Part shown: piece after piece, positions 6,900 to 14,295 of the stretch
How positions within the stretch are numbered: the first letter of the stretch is position 1
Layout: every line of letters starts with the position of its first letter
Assembly (NCBI GenBank): GCA_007119395.1
Contig: SKPS01000062.1
Span: forward strand, 1 to 14,295
Source: Lentimicrobiaceae bacterium
GTDB taxonomy: Bacteria; Bacteroidota; Bacteroidia; Bacteroidales; SKPS01
Length of the DNA: 14,295 nt
Direction of reading: 5' to 3'
Translations under genes and position numbers: made by a program
The notes under the pieces: generated by a model
Seen by the model: only the letters and a program-made list of their open reading frames with translations
The model's database searches: none
What the model was told of the DNA's origin: nothing

Positions 6900-8645
6900 C
6901 TACTGTTTCACAATCCGGAATGTGCCTCCTTCACCGCTGGTGCTTACGATGCGGCCAAGGTAAACTCCTGCCGGAAGGTGACTGAGGTTGAGGTGCATTT
7001 GGTGTTGGTATGCCGGAATGGACACCTCTTTCTGAATGGCACCTTGCATGTTGAATATAAGCAGAGTGCCTTGCGGCAAAGGGGTGTTGTCCCGGGTTCG
7101 GATATGGAGGTCATCACGGGTTGGGTTGGGGTAAACGAACACCTCCTGTTTGCCCCGCTCAACCGTTTCAATGCCAATATGGTACAGCGTGTCAGCACAG
7201 TTGGGCAGGGCACAACCCATGGTATCGGTTTTTACAAACCAGCCGCCGGCACCTACTACCATGGTCATCCCCACGATCAGGTATCCCCCGTCATGAGCTG
7301 CCCGCATCTTATACGGCCGTTCCATCCAAATCGGATAGTACGCCAGCCAGCGGTTCCACCTGAGCTGTAAGTTGCTGTCTAAAAGCATCAGATTTGAACC
7401 TTCCGAATAACTTATCTGGTCAGCGACTACAATACTGTTGTTATTAGATAACACAGCACCTTTAACGATTCCGTTGCTTTTCCAATAAATACCAGAAGTG
7501 CCTACTTCAGCGAGTTTTATGGAAAAAATGGTGTCACGAGTGATATTAAATGCTGTATCCATAAAGCCAACATGGTGATATCCGGTATAGGCAGATGAAT
7601 GGCCACTCACAACGATTGGAGTGTCAGAGCGACGGACTGCAAAAGCATACCCCTGCCCCTGCTGTTCCAGAAGCTTCATGAATGGCCAATCTGTGGTAAG
7701 TTGCCCGAATCGCTTGATCCACTCCCAGTTGAAGAGGCTGTCTGTTTTCAACAGATAGTATTCTCTCGGATTGAGTTTGCCGTTGAACCTGTTTACACCG
7801 CCCACCACATACCCTCCATCATCCTGTTTCATCACCAGCCCGATGCTCATGGTGACCAGGTCACCTCCAATAACATGCGATTTACGGTGCACCTCAATGC
7901 CCATGCTGTCGTAACGTATCAGGCTGACATAGGTGGTGTCATTGTACCACCAGTCAATATTGGGATCAAAGGAATAGGTCTTGCTCACGGAAGGGGTGAG
8001 AGCAGCTACGGTAAACCCTCCGTCATCCTCAGGTATAATGTCCATTGGCCAGTCGCCACCACGCCAGCCTGTCGTGTCGGCGTATAAACGTTGCCAGATG
8101 ATATCACCGTGGGTGTTGAACTTGGTGTAAACGGGTAATCGACACATATAATTCTTCCAGTTGTTGTAATCGTTGGCAACAACTCCCATCTGTATATAAT
8201 TTCCATCTGTAGTTTTGATAAGACTTGTATTATAATAGACAAAATGATCTCCCCTCATCAATGAATCCACACGGGTCCACAACACTTCGCCCGAGTAAGA
8301 GATCTTCATTCTGATAAGCATTGTTGGATTATTTGGGTCCAAATTTTGAAAGCGAGGATTACAGCCGTAACCAGAAATAAAATAGGCAGAATCACTGTCC
8401 ATTACATCATAGAATCCGGTGGCATGAAGTACCGGGTACAAAGTGTCCAAACAGTTACAGGGATTTTTGCTTGCACTATTTGCCGGGTGAAAAACCTTAT
8501 GTTGGGGTGGAATAGAGAAATCCCTGGTTTCCACAAACTGCTCCGGCCCGCTTTGCGGCACCGGGAAGTGCGGAAGCAATTCCCGGTGCTGGGCAGCGGA
8601 TGGTAAAGCCAAAGCGATCAGTGTAAAAATGAATAGTATTCGCAT
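6900..8645 (-). CDS. T9SS type A cargo protein, beta-propeller-like
   Basis: The protein has 581 aa. It starts with a signal peptide (MRILFIFTLIALALPSAAQ). Residues ~65-480 hold recurrent blocks of the kind DGG-Y/F-hydrophobic-hydrophobic-G (EDDGGFTVAAL, QDDGGYVVGGV, AHDGGYLIVGM) alternating with W-xx-R/K strands (GEVLWTRV, GDIIWQRL, NWEWIKRF, LRWNRWL). Such spacing is typical of beta-propeller-like secreted proteins of Bacteroidota. Residues ~500-581 form the type A sorting domain (VFVYPNPTRDDLHIRT ... LPAGVYLGRIVSTSGEGGTFRIVKQ). No enzyme active site is recognisable, so I call it a surface protein of unknown function. It follows the beta-helix gene with an 11 bp gap and has no visible promoter or Shine-Dalgarno of its own, so it is probably its operon partner. 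Confidence 0.82.
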   Translation of the reverse strand: MRILFIFTLIALALPSAAQHRELLPHFPVPQSGPEQFVETRDFSIPPQHKVFHPANSASKNPCNCLDTLYPVLHATGFYDVMDSDSAYFISGYGCNPRFQNLDPNNPTMLIRMKISYSGEVLWTRVDSLMRGDHFVYYNTSLIKTTDGNYIQMGVVANDYNNWKNYMCRLPVYTKFNTHGDIIWQRLYADTTGWRGGDWPMDIIPEDDGGFTVAALTPSVSKTYSFDPNIDWWYNDTTYVSLIRYDSMGIEVHRKSHVIGGDLVTMSIGLVMKQDDGGYVVGGVNRFNGKLNPREYYLLKTDSLFNWEWIKRFGQLTTDWPFMKLLEQQGQGYAFAVRRSDTPIVVSGHSSAYTGYHHVGFMDTAFNITRDTIFSIKLAEVGTSGIYWKSNGIVKGAVLSNNNSIVVADQISYSEGSNLMLLDSNLQLRWNRWLAYYPIWMERPYKMRAAHDGGYLIVGMTMVVGAGGWFVKTDTMGCALPNCADTLYHIGIETVERGKQEVFVYPNPTRDDLHIRTRDNTPLPQGTLLIFNMQGAIQKEVSIPAYQHQMHLNLSHLPAGVYLGRIVSTSGEGGTFRIVKQ

Positions 8646-8656
8646 GGCCGTGGGTT

Positions 8657-11275
8657 TTATTTACTGATTATCAATGGTTTTGAAAGCACAATCCCCTTGA
8701 TATTTATTCTGAGAATGTAAAAACCGGGCTGTAGCAAAGATACATCAATCAGACCAATCTCAGCACTGATACGCTCTTTTGCGATTAGTTTTCCCGAAAT
8801 ATCCATGATCTCTACATCTGCGGTGGTCACCTCCACCCCTGAAATCACTATATTGAGCAGGTTGGTTGCAGGATTTGGGTAAATCAACAACTCGGGTCGA
8901 TCAGATGAATTTGTTTCCCATGCCTGACCTTTGCGTGGTGGATTCTGCGAAGTATCACAATGTCCGGGAGTCCATTCGTAGCCATCATACGCAGTGAGCA
9001 GGTATTTTGCTATTGCTGCTGCGTAGGTATTGGTTCCCATAATATTATACAACAGATCGACTTGGGTCGCTTCCATTTGCGAAAAATCACCGGCGTGGTT
9101 CGTGTAGATATCCAATAGCACATACTCATACAGCATACCATAGTATTCAAGTTCAGCCATGTCACCGGCAATCATCTCAAACGCTTCGTAATAATCTCCG
9201 GCACCTGCAATGTCATCCTCTTCAAAGGCAATGTGAATGAGCCTGATATAGGATATCATGTCGCCAATGGAATCCAGGTACATTTTTACTGAATCCATAG
9301 GAATGGAATCCCTGCTGATCAAAGCGTCAATTGAGCGATTCATCACATACAGATATTCCTGGTTCATGTAATCAATCTCGTACATCAACTCTTCATATTC
9401 CGATATCTCGGAAGCGGCGTCAAAGATATCTTCCATCATTCTGGCTGTAAGTTGATCATCTCTCTGCTCAAGGGCTTCACGAACCGACCATGATTTGATT
9501 CCGTATGAATTCTCTACCAGTATGTTGCGTATCATGGCTGCCGAAAACAGCTCATTGGCACAGACGATGGTCAGAATGTCATGCGAAGGCACAGAGGTCA
9601 TTAACGCTTCATATACCGTGGACAGGTTTTCCTGATTCACACCCTCAACAAGAGAAAGCAGATGGCTGTGGTCTCCATTGTTCACCAATCCCGAAAGCTG
9701 CATCCGCAAGGTTGAATGGCTTTGGAAATACCCGTCGATGGTTAAAGGGAAAGCTAACACAGGACAGTTTATCCCTATACAAGGCAACCGGGATTCGCAA
9801 TGAGGATCCTGGATTGTTGTGTTAGGATCATAGTTTAAACTAATAGAATTTTTAGAATAGTAGTTGATGGCATAGTTCCCCGGCGCCCCTGAAGGCAGCA
9901 TATACTGGATATCCCATGTGCCAGGTGTATAATCGTTACAAAAGTCAAAGGTAGAATTGTATGGTAGTTGTCTGGGTGCCAGAGAATTAAAGCAAGGCGA
10001 TTCATAAGCGCCAATAATTGCCCCTTGCTGCCACTTACTTACTCCGAAATATGGGTCCGGATTATTGCAATCAACTGCTGCCATATAATAAGCTGTATTG
10101 AAACTGTTGAACTCGTTGCAAAAGAACTTAAGCCCTTGAGCAGGATCATCGAAATTCCCTAACCCCCTATTCCTCTCACGTGCCTGTATTCCCCACGCAA
10201 GGTTATCCAATCTGTTTCGGTACAGCAGATTGGTTTGATTACCCGAGTTCTTAACTACGATGCCGTAGGTGTTAATGGGGTTTGCTCCCTGCTGGGCTGT
10301 GGCAGATATCTCGTTGTCCTCCACTACAAATCCCGTGCAGTCTTCTAAAAAGATGCCGTATTTATCATTGGTGCCATCACTTCTCAGTGCAATGTTATTG
10401 GAGTACACCTCAGGATTTGCACATCCTTTCAGAAGTATTGCATTCTGATTGGTTGGATAGTGGTGGTTTTCAAAGTATGAATCTTCGAAATCACAGTGGG
10501 TAATCTTGACTTTTTTCGTTTGATCACTGGGGTTGTTTGTAATGTCTATTGCGTAAAACTGTCCTGACTCGTCTCCTGGGAAGCCACTGAACAGGCCGCG
10601 TCTTTGGTTTGATGGATCAATGGTTATTCTGGTGTTATCAGCTTTGATAGCATGTTTTGTGATACTACATCCATTTCTGAAGGTACAGCCCACGAAATTT
10701 ACGTTGTCCACATTTAAATAGTCGAAGAATGTGATAACATTATTCCCCATACAGCCTTGGGTGTAAAAATCACAGTTGACGAATCGGCAGATATTCCTTC
10801 CGGTTGAATATATATGATATTGCATTTGCATTATTTTGGCATTATTCTCAAAAGCTGTATTTGCAGCCAATACACCTCCGCCTGGTTGTGTGCTGTGAAA
10901 AACGATGCTCGTATTTGATATTACTGAGTTACTAATTTGAACATATCCAGGCACATCTGGTGGTTGTATAGAAGGATGCGAAAACTGGATCCCTGCCCAT
11001 AGACCATCTTTGCCCTTAATAACACTATTTTCAATATAGAGTCTTGCGTTTTTCCTCAAGATTATTGACTTGGGGTTAGAACCGCCTTTAATTTCCAAAG
11101 TGCAACCGTCTATGTACAAAGTTGCTCCTTCATGGATTTCAATTCCGTCCTCAACACTACTTGGTGGTGGATTTTGAGGGTTCCATGTTACGGTTTGATG
11201 TGAGGTAACCACGAATTGAGCACCAGCGAGAATCGATATAACCATGATGGTTATCAATAATATAAATTTTTTCAT
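8657..11275 (-). CDS. T9SS type A cargo protein with right-handed beta-helix domain
   Basis: I start at the ATG at 11275, which opens into a signal peptide (MKKFILLITIMVISILAGAQ); the in-frame ATG at 11317 would put 14 polar residues before it. The product is 872 aa. Residues ~40-400 show parallel beta-helix rungs: short repeats with Asn/Cys turns (LYIDGCTLEIKGG, FVNCDFYTQG, VYSNNIALRSDG, VVEDNEISATA, LYRNRLDNLAWG). Residues ~520-770 are acidic and alpha-helical, with many E, D, Y and M and few aromatics in a strand pattern; I recognise no family for them. Residues ~795-872 form the sorting domain (LLIYPNPATNLLNIVISG ... LQPGFYILRINIKGIVLSKPLIISK). Beta-helix proteins include polysaccharide lyases and adhesins, but I cannot see lyase catalytic residues, so function stays open. 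It is the first gene of a unit with the propeller-like protein. Confidence 0.84.
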   Translation of the reverse strand: MKKFILLITIMVISILAGAQFVVTSHQTVTWNPQNPPPSSVEDGIEIHEGATLYIDGCTLEIKGGSNPKSIILRKNARLYIENSVIKGKDGLWAGIQFSHPSIQPPDVPGYVQISNSVISNTSIVFHSTQPGGGVLAANTAFENNAKIMQMQYHIYSTGRNICRFVNCDFYTQGCMGNNVITFFDYLNVDNVNFVGCTFRNGCSITKHAIKADNTRITIDPSNQRRGLFSGFPGDESGQFYAIDITNNPSDQTKKVKITHCDFEDSYFENHHYPTNQNAILLKGCANPEVYSNNIALRSDGTNDKYGIFLEDCTGFVVEDNEISATAQQGANPINTYGIVVKNSGNQTNLLYRNRLDNLAWGIQARERNRGLGNFDDPAQGLKFFCNEFNSFNTAYYMAAVDCNNPDPYFGVSKWQQGAIIGAYESPCFNSLAPRQLPYNSTFDFCNDYTPGTWDIQYMLPSGAPGNYAINYYSKNSISLNYDPNTTIQDPHCESRLPCIGINCPVLAFPLTIDGYFQSHSTLRMQLSGLVNNGDHSHLLSLVEGVNQENLSTVYEALMTSVPSHDILTIVCANELFSAAMIRNILVENSYGIKSWSVREALEQRDDQLTARMMEDIFDAASEISEYEELMYEIDYMNQEYLYVMNRSIDALISRDSIPMDSVKMYLDSIGDMISYIRLIHIAFEEDDIAGAGDYYEAFEMIAGDMAELEYYGMLYEYVLLDIYTNHAGDFSQMEATQVDLLYNIMGTNTYAAAIAKYLLTAYDGYEWTPGHCDTSQNPPRKGQAWETNSSDRPELLIYPNPATNLLNIVISGVEVTTADVEIMDISGKLIAKERISAEIGLIDVSLLQPGFYILRINIKGIVLSKPLIISK

Positions 11276-11315
11276 TGTTATCGTTTTTTGTTGATACAAT
11301 ACGGGGTAACAGGAC

Positions 11316-11333
11316 AAAGACTATTGTGTCTTT
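11316..11333. promoter_or_regulatory. Small inverted repeat upstream of the beta-helix gene
   Basis: AAAGAC (11316-11321) and GTCTTT (11328-11333) are complementary with a 6-nt spacer, about 40 nt before the start codon. On the minus strand this overlaps TAGTCTTTG (11323-11315), a -7-like box with one spacer base too many. It may be an operator, an alternative weak promoter, or chance. Confidence 0.3.
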
Positions 11334-11515
11334 AGCTGCAATCGCACCCGTAGTGGCATTCCTTGACGGCTACCCCAGAACTATGTCCGTTTCGTACAAA
11401 CCACCGGGCATTGTATGCAATGCAGCCAAAAAAGCTCAAAATCATTCTTCCCCAACCAAAAAACAGATATGGTATAGAGGCACAAACAGCCCCCAAAATA
11501 CGTAACTCCCTGATT

Positions 11516-11560
<45 letters not shown>

Positions 11561-11746
11561 GCGCCCCTAAAAGAAAAAAATCAACAATGGGCACTATGAT
11601 GACGCTTGCCAAATGCATCTTATGCAAAAGTGAGTTGTACAGATGCAGCCCTCCCGGTAAACGGGGCGTTCTCATCGCTGGAATGCTGAAAACAGAACAG
11701 GCTATGGTAAAAAGTTGTGCCATCAATTGTTACAGTAAAAACAGAA

Positions 11747-11777
11747 CAAATATAGGTGGGCTTTTTGAAAAAAGCAA
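11747..11777 (-). promoter_or_regulatory. Bacteroidota-type promoter pointing at the beta-helix gene
   Basis: On the minus strand TTG (11777-11775), a 20-nt spacer and TATATTTG (11754-11747) give a close match to the Bacteroidota promoter. Transcription would begin near 11742 and run through the GA tract, giving a leader of about 465 nt before the ATG at 11275. A 70-codon reading frame starts close to this point and ends just past the GA tract; I do not call it as a gene. Confidence 0.55.
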
Positions 11778-12090
11778 GCATTTTTTTAAAAAAATCTCAA
11801 GACACATATCGGGTGCACCTAGTTATGTGTTGTCTGTCAATTTAATACACGTTGTTTAGCCGTTAATGTGCGTAAAATAAGTTTACAGCCACAGCGATCA
11901 TTTTGATGGTTGATTTGTGATGAATGCTCTCTTTTGATTTCTGCCCATCGGCAAGCCAACTACCTTAGACTGCCAGACCATCAAAAACCTCATGCCATGA
12001 TAAACCTCAGTAGCCATGGTGGAACCCCTTACATATCAAACCTCATTACCTCATTCATTCGAAAGGCCGGGGTGGAAAGCTTCGCTGTTG
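11778..12090. other. Gap with no recognisable gene
   Basis: I read all frames here and see nothing convincing. There is an A/T palindrome (TTTTTTTAAAAAAA, 11781-11794) and a weak bulged stem (11800-11808 with 11824-11835). Short open frames have no start context, family likeness or codon pattern like the neighbours. Together with 11276-11746 and 12091-12396 this makes a 1.1-kb gene-free stretch. Confidence 0.6.
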
Positions 12091-12140
12091 AGAGGGTTGA
12101 AGGAGGTTAAAGGAGGTTAAAGGAGGTTGAAGGAGGTTGA
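12091..12140. repeat. 10-bp tandem array, AGGAGGTT(A/G)A units
   Basis: Four exact-register units (two with TTAA, two with TTGA) at 12101-12140, preceded by a degenerate AGAGGGTTGA. The last unit runs into the 84-bp module, whose opening is this same motif. A shorter degenerate version (GGTTAAGGTTGAGGTTGAG) precedes the module copy at 14141. Confidence 0.85.
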
Positions 12141-12214
12141 ATTTATGGGTATTAACCGATTGGGAAACAGGCTTTTTACCACTCAGGCACTTAGGCCACA
12201 GAGGAACACTGAGG
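12132..12214. repeat. Dispersed ~84-bp module, copy 2 (left of abiE)
   Basis: Begins GGAGGTTGAATTTATG, contains AAACAGG and ACCACTCAGGCACTTAGG and ends CCACAGAGGAACACTGAGG. It aligns over its full length with 14141-14222, downstream of abiE, and with 6577-6661. All three are in the same orientation. Confidence 0.88.
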
Positions 12215-12220
12215 TTTTTG

Positions 12221-12367
12221 GCCGTTCACCGTTTTCCGTTTACCGTTTACCGTTCCCCGTTTCCCGTTCCCCGTTTTCCGTTTACCGTTTTCCGTTTACC
12301 GTTTTCTGTTCACCGTTTCCCGTTCACCGTTTCCCGTTCACCGTTTTCCGTTCACCGTTTCCCATTT
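12221..12367. repeat. Large period-7 tandem array, 21 units of NCCGTT(T/C)
   Basis: Exactly 147 bp = 21 x 7. Core CCGTT is kept in 19 of 21 units (exceptions TCTGTTC at 12305 and CCCATTT at 12361). Position 1 varies among A, T, C and once G; position 7 is always T or C. The array starts six bases after the module ends and finishes about 30 bp before the abiE promoter. It is open in one plus-strand frame and creates a false repetitive N-terminal extension to the antitoxin. Confidence 0.95.
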
Positions 12368-12396
12368 ACAGCCAACAGTCAATCAATTAAATGTTA

Positions 12397-12424
12397 TTGG
12401 TTTCGCAAAGATATACTATATTTG
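12397..12424 (+). promoter_or_regulatory. Promoter of the abiE operon
   Basis: TTG (12397-12399), 17-nt spacer, TATATTTG (12417-12424): a close match to the Bacteroidota consensus. Transcription would begin near 12430, about 20 nt before the ATG at 12449. This fixes the antitoxin start there rather than at in-frame codons further upstream. Confidence 0.75.
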
Positions 12425-12426
12425 CG
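12404..12426. promoter_or_regulatory. Candidate autoregulatory operator in the abiE promoter
   Basis: CGCAAA (12404-12409) and TTTGCG (12421-12426) form a perfect inverted repeat with an 11-nt A/T-rich centre, covering the spacer and the -7 box. Characterised AbiEi-type antitoxins bind inverted repeats in their own promoter and repress it, so the location fits; the binding itself is inferred. Confidence 0.5.
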
Positions 12427-12448
12427 ACATAATCAGACAATTAAAAAG

Positions 12449-13054
12449 ATGCAAAGCCTTGAAGATAAAATACTTGAAAAGATAAAAAAGGCCAAGAGGG
12501 GTTCGCTGTTTTTTACAGAAGATTTCCTTCGTTTTGGTACTGCAAAAGCTGTTGCCAAGGCATTGGAGAGACTTGTAAAGAGAGGTGCCCTTGAACGGAT
12601 TGCCCGTGGTATCTATGCAAGAATCCATATTGATCCTATCCTCGGTCCTGTTAAACCTGGCACAGAAGAGATTGCTAAAGCCATCAGCAAAAGGGACAAA
12701 GCCCGTATCATCCCTACAGGTAGAATGGCTATGAGTGCACTGGGATTATCGACCCAGGTGCCGGTTAATGCGGTTTATCTTACCGATGGTGCCGCAAGAC
12801 ATATCAATCTGGGAAAAAGAAAAATCGTGTTTAAAAAAGCAGCACCCAAAAACCTGTCTGCCATCGGGGCGATCAGCAGTTTGGTTATCCAGGCATTGAA
12901 GGAGATCGGGAAGGGAAAAGCAACAGATGAGGAGCTGGGGATCATTCTAAAACAACTGCAAAAGGAGGAGCCCCATCGTTTGGAGCACGATATCCGCCTG
13001 GCTCCGGAGTGGATCAGGGTGATTATGCGCAAAGCGCTAAAAAGCAATGAATAA
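12449..13054 (+). CDS. abiEi: AbiEi/DUF6088-type antitoxin and transcriptional regulator
   Basis: The product is 201 aa, the usual size. Residues ~1-60 form a winged helix-turn-helix (SLFFTEDFLRFGTAKAVAKALERLVKRGALERIARGIYAR), the DNA-binding part of this family. Residues ~60-201 carry the family's C-terminal region, including PTGRMAMSALGLSTQVP and the strand VYLTDGAARHINLGKRKIVFKK. The partner is the AbiEii nucleotidyltransferase toxin encoded next. In type IV systems antitoxin and toxin do not bind each other; the antitoxin counters the toxin's effect and represses the operon. The start is the ATG at 12449, chosen because a promoter ends 25 nt before it, the leader is A-rich, and the protein begins at the family's normal place. 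An in-frame extension to 12137 encodes only repeat sequence. The stop overlaps the toxin start (TAATG), which suggests coupled translation. Confidence 0.88.
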   Translation: MQSLEDKILEKIKKAKRGSLFFTEDFLRFGTAKAVAKALERLVKRGALERIARGIYARIHIDPILGPVKPGTEEIAKAISKRDKARIIPTGRMAMSALGLSTQVPVNAVYLTDGAARHINLGKRKIVFKKAAPKNLSAIGAISSLVIQALKEIGKGKATDEELGIILKQLQKEEPHRLEHDIRLAPEWIRVIMRKALKSNE

Positions 13055-14088
13055 TGAATAGATGGCTAACTTTACCGGATAAAACGAAAAGGAGTGCCTA
13101 TATACAAGTAGGCGAAGAAGTTGGTGTGTCGGCTTTTGCTGTAGAAAAAGATTGGTGGGTGGTGCAAGCACTGGCCTGTATTTTTGAATTGGAGGCAGCG
13201 CAACACATCGTTTTTAAAGGGGGAACATCCTTGAGTAAGGCATGGCAGCTGATTCATCGCTTTTCTGAGGATATTGATCTGGCTATTGACCGCACGTTCT
13301 TTGGGTATGATGACAATCTTACAAGGGGTCAGCGTACCGCATTAAGAAGAAAGGCCGGTGCTTATACTACTGGACCTTTCCTTCAAGAGTTACAGAATAA
13401 GTTCGCCGATAAAGGTTTAACAGGTGTCAATTGGGAAGTGGTTGGAGCCGAAGCCCGCGATCAGGATCCGAGAATACTCGAGATGTATTATCCTAACCTG
13501 ATTGAAGGACCTGGATATTTGGCTCCCCGGGTTCGGATTGAGATCGGTTGCCGCTAACTCAGAGAGCCCTATACAACGAAATCCATCTCTTCTTTCCTGG
13601 ATGATACCTATCTTGATCGGGATTTTGCCCACGAACCTGTTCTTGTGCCAACCGTAAATCCTGAAAGAACCTTTCTGGAAAAAATCTTTCTGTTGCATGA
13701 AGAGTTTCACCGTCCATTGGACAAAATCAGAGTTGCCAATTTAAGTCGGCATCTCTATGATGTTTATCAATTATCACAGACAGACTTCTGTTCTTTTGCA
13801 CTTGCATCACAGGACTTGTATGCTACCATCGTAGACCATAGATATCATTTTCTACGTGTTGGCGGTGTTGACTACAATCGTCACCAGCCACAATTTATCA
13901 ACCCGTTACCTGTTTCTGAAGTAGATGATGCATACAGAACAGATTATGCACGAATGCGGGAAGAAATGATCTATGAAGGAAGTCCTCCCTCCTATGAAGA
14001 ACTGATGCAAGGGCTATCAAGACTGCGAGAGAGGATAAACGCATTGTCATGGCGTTTTAAAACTCAATATCCAAGGGTAAAACAATAA
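13054..14088 (+). pseudogene. abiEii: AbiEii nucleotidyltransferase toxin interrupted by one in-frame TAA
   Basis: The reading frame from the ATG at 13054 shows a clear AbiEii/AbiGii start: EKDWWV (31-36), KGGTSLSKAW (55-64) and FSEDIDLAID (70-79), i.e. the GG-T/S and DxD motifs of nucleotidyltransferases. A TAA at 13555-13557 (codon 168) ends it. The same frame then continues without shift or further stop to 14088: LREPYTTKSIS ... NPERTFLEKIFLLHEEFHRP ... LSRHLYDVYQL ... YRTDYARMREEMIYEGSPPSYEELM. This is the expected C-terminal half, bringing the total to 344 codons, the usual length. The context (IEIGCR-stop-LREPY) suggests an original serine (TCA or TCG) codon changed by one base. The N-terminal fragment (167 aa) lacks the later conserved Lys and Asp motifs and should be inactive unless there is readthrough or a sequence error. 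Confidence 0.85.
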
Positions 14089-14140
14089 AAAATGATGGAC
14101 AGTCGGGCTGAACACTTATAGGTTAAGGTTGAGGTTGAGA

Positions 14141-14222
14141 GGAGGTTGAATTTATGTGCGTTAAGCAATTGGTAAACAGGGTTATACCACTAAGCCACTT
14201 AGGCCACAGAGGAACACATGAG
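14141..14222. repeat. Dispersed ~84-bp module, copy 3 (right of abiE)
   Basis: Begins GGAGGTTGAATTTATG, contains AAACAGG and ACCACTAAGCCACTTAGG, then CCACAGAGGAACAC. From there it runs straight into the hairpin repeat (ACATGAGTTAACAGG), with no period-7 array between them, unlike the copy at 6577. Confidence 0.88.
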
Positions 14223-14293
14223 TTAACAGGAGAGTTTCACAGAGGTTCTTTCTCCGTGAAACTCCTTTTTTCCTCTGCGAAGCTCTGTGTCAC
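14205..14293. repeat. Dispersed imperfect hairpin repeat, copy 3
   Basis: Outer arms start CACAGAGG (14205-14212) and end CTCTGTGTCACAA at the window edge. Inner arms GAGTTTCAC (14232-14240) and GTGAAACTC (14256-14264) are perfect complements and match copy 2. The left arm is shared with the end of the 84-bp module, so the two repeats are fused here. The element may continue past the window. Confidence 0.8.
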
Positions 14294-14295
14294 AA

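Noticed and set aside
5737..6985. Plus-strand frames of 227 and 222 codons
   Set aside because: Antisense to the IPT/TIG gene or spanning the repeats; no domain.
11587..12110. Plus-strand frames of 90 and 66 codons
   Set aside because: No promoter, family likeness or neighbour support; composition looks non-coding.
12221..12367. CRISPR array
   Set aside because: The units are contiguous 7-mers without unique spacers, and no cas genes are nearby.
12137..12448. In-frame N-terminal extension of the antitoxin, 104 codons rich in RFPFTV/SPFSV
   Set aside because: It is a translation of the 84-bp module and the 7-bp array, contains the operon's promoter, and family members start near the ATG at 12449.
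13558..14088. Separate second toxin-like gene with a GTG start at 13645
   Set aside because: It is in the same frame as the first part and supplies exactly the missing C-terminal half of AbiEii, so one broken gene is the simpler reading.

Overview
The window looks like a chromosomal segment from a member of the Bacteroidota. Three secreted proteins end in the type IX secretion (T9SS) type A sorting domain (V/I-YPNP near its start). Several upstream regions carry the Bacteroidota promoter form TTG-N17..20-TAnnTTTG. Most starts have A-rich rather than strong Shine-Dalgarno leaders. I cannot place it below phylum from this sequence alone.

Layout. Everything from 1 to 11275 is on the minus strand. 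From right to left: (i) a two-gene unit, a beta-helix T9SS protein (8657-11275) followed 11 bp later by a beta-propeller-like T9SS protein (6900-8645); (ii) a second unit, a small T9SS protein with two near-identical IPT/TIG-like repeats (5524-6450) followed 9 bp later by an O-antigen ligase/polymerase with a C-terminal TPR region (3547-5514); (iii) a divergent Na/Pi-cotransporter-family protein (1214-3058); (iv) a membrane-anchored NMT1/THI5-type substrate-binding protein running off the left edge (1-1052). The right end is on the plus strand: an AbiE-type toxin-antitoxin operon with an intact antitoxin (12449-13054) and a toxin gene (13054-14088) split by a single in-frame TAA.

The gaps between units (3059-3546, 6451-6899, 11276-12396, 14095-14295) hold no convincing genes but are full of dispersed mosaic repeats: an ~84 bp module (three copies), an ~90 bp imperfect hairpin (three copies plus a half copy), 7-bp tandem arrays of two kinds (one with 21 units), a 10-bp array and a pure 41-bp TC/GA run. 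The module occurs on both sides of the abiE operon in the same orientation.

How the genes may work together: the three T9SS cargo proteins are presumably exported and attached to the cell surface, and the O-antigen ligase next to one of them could contribute to the surface polysaccharide to which T9SS cargo is anchored. That link is inference from gene order. The best second-look items are the nonsense-interrupted abiEii toxin, the mosaic repeats with period-7 arrays around it, and the GA tract in the likely leader of the beta-helix surface protein.
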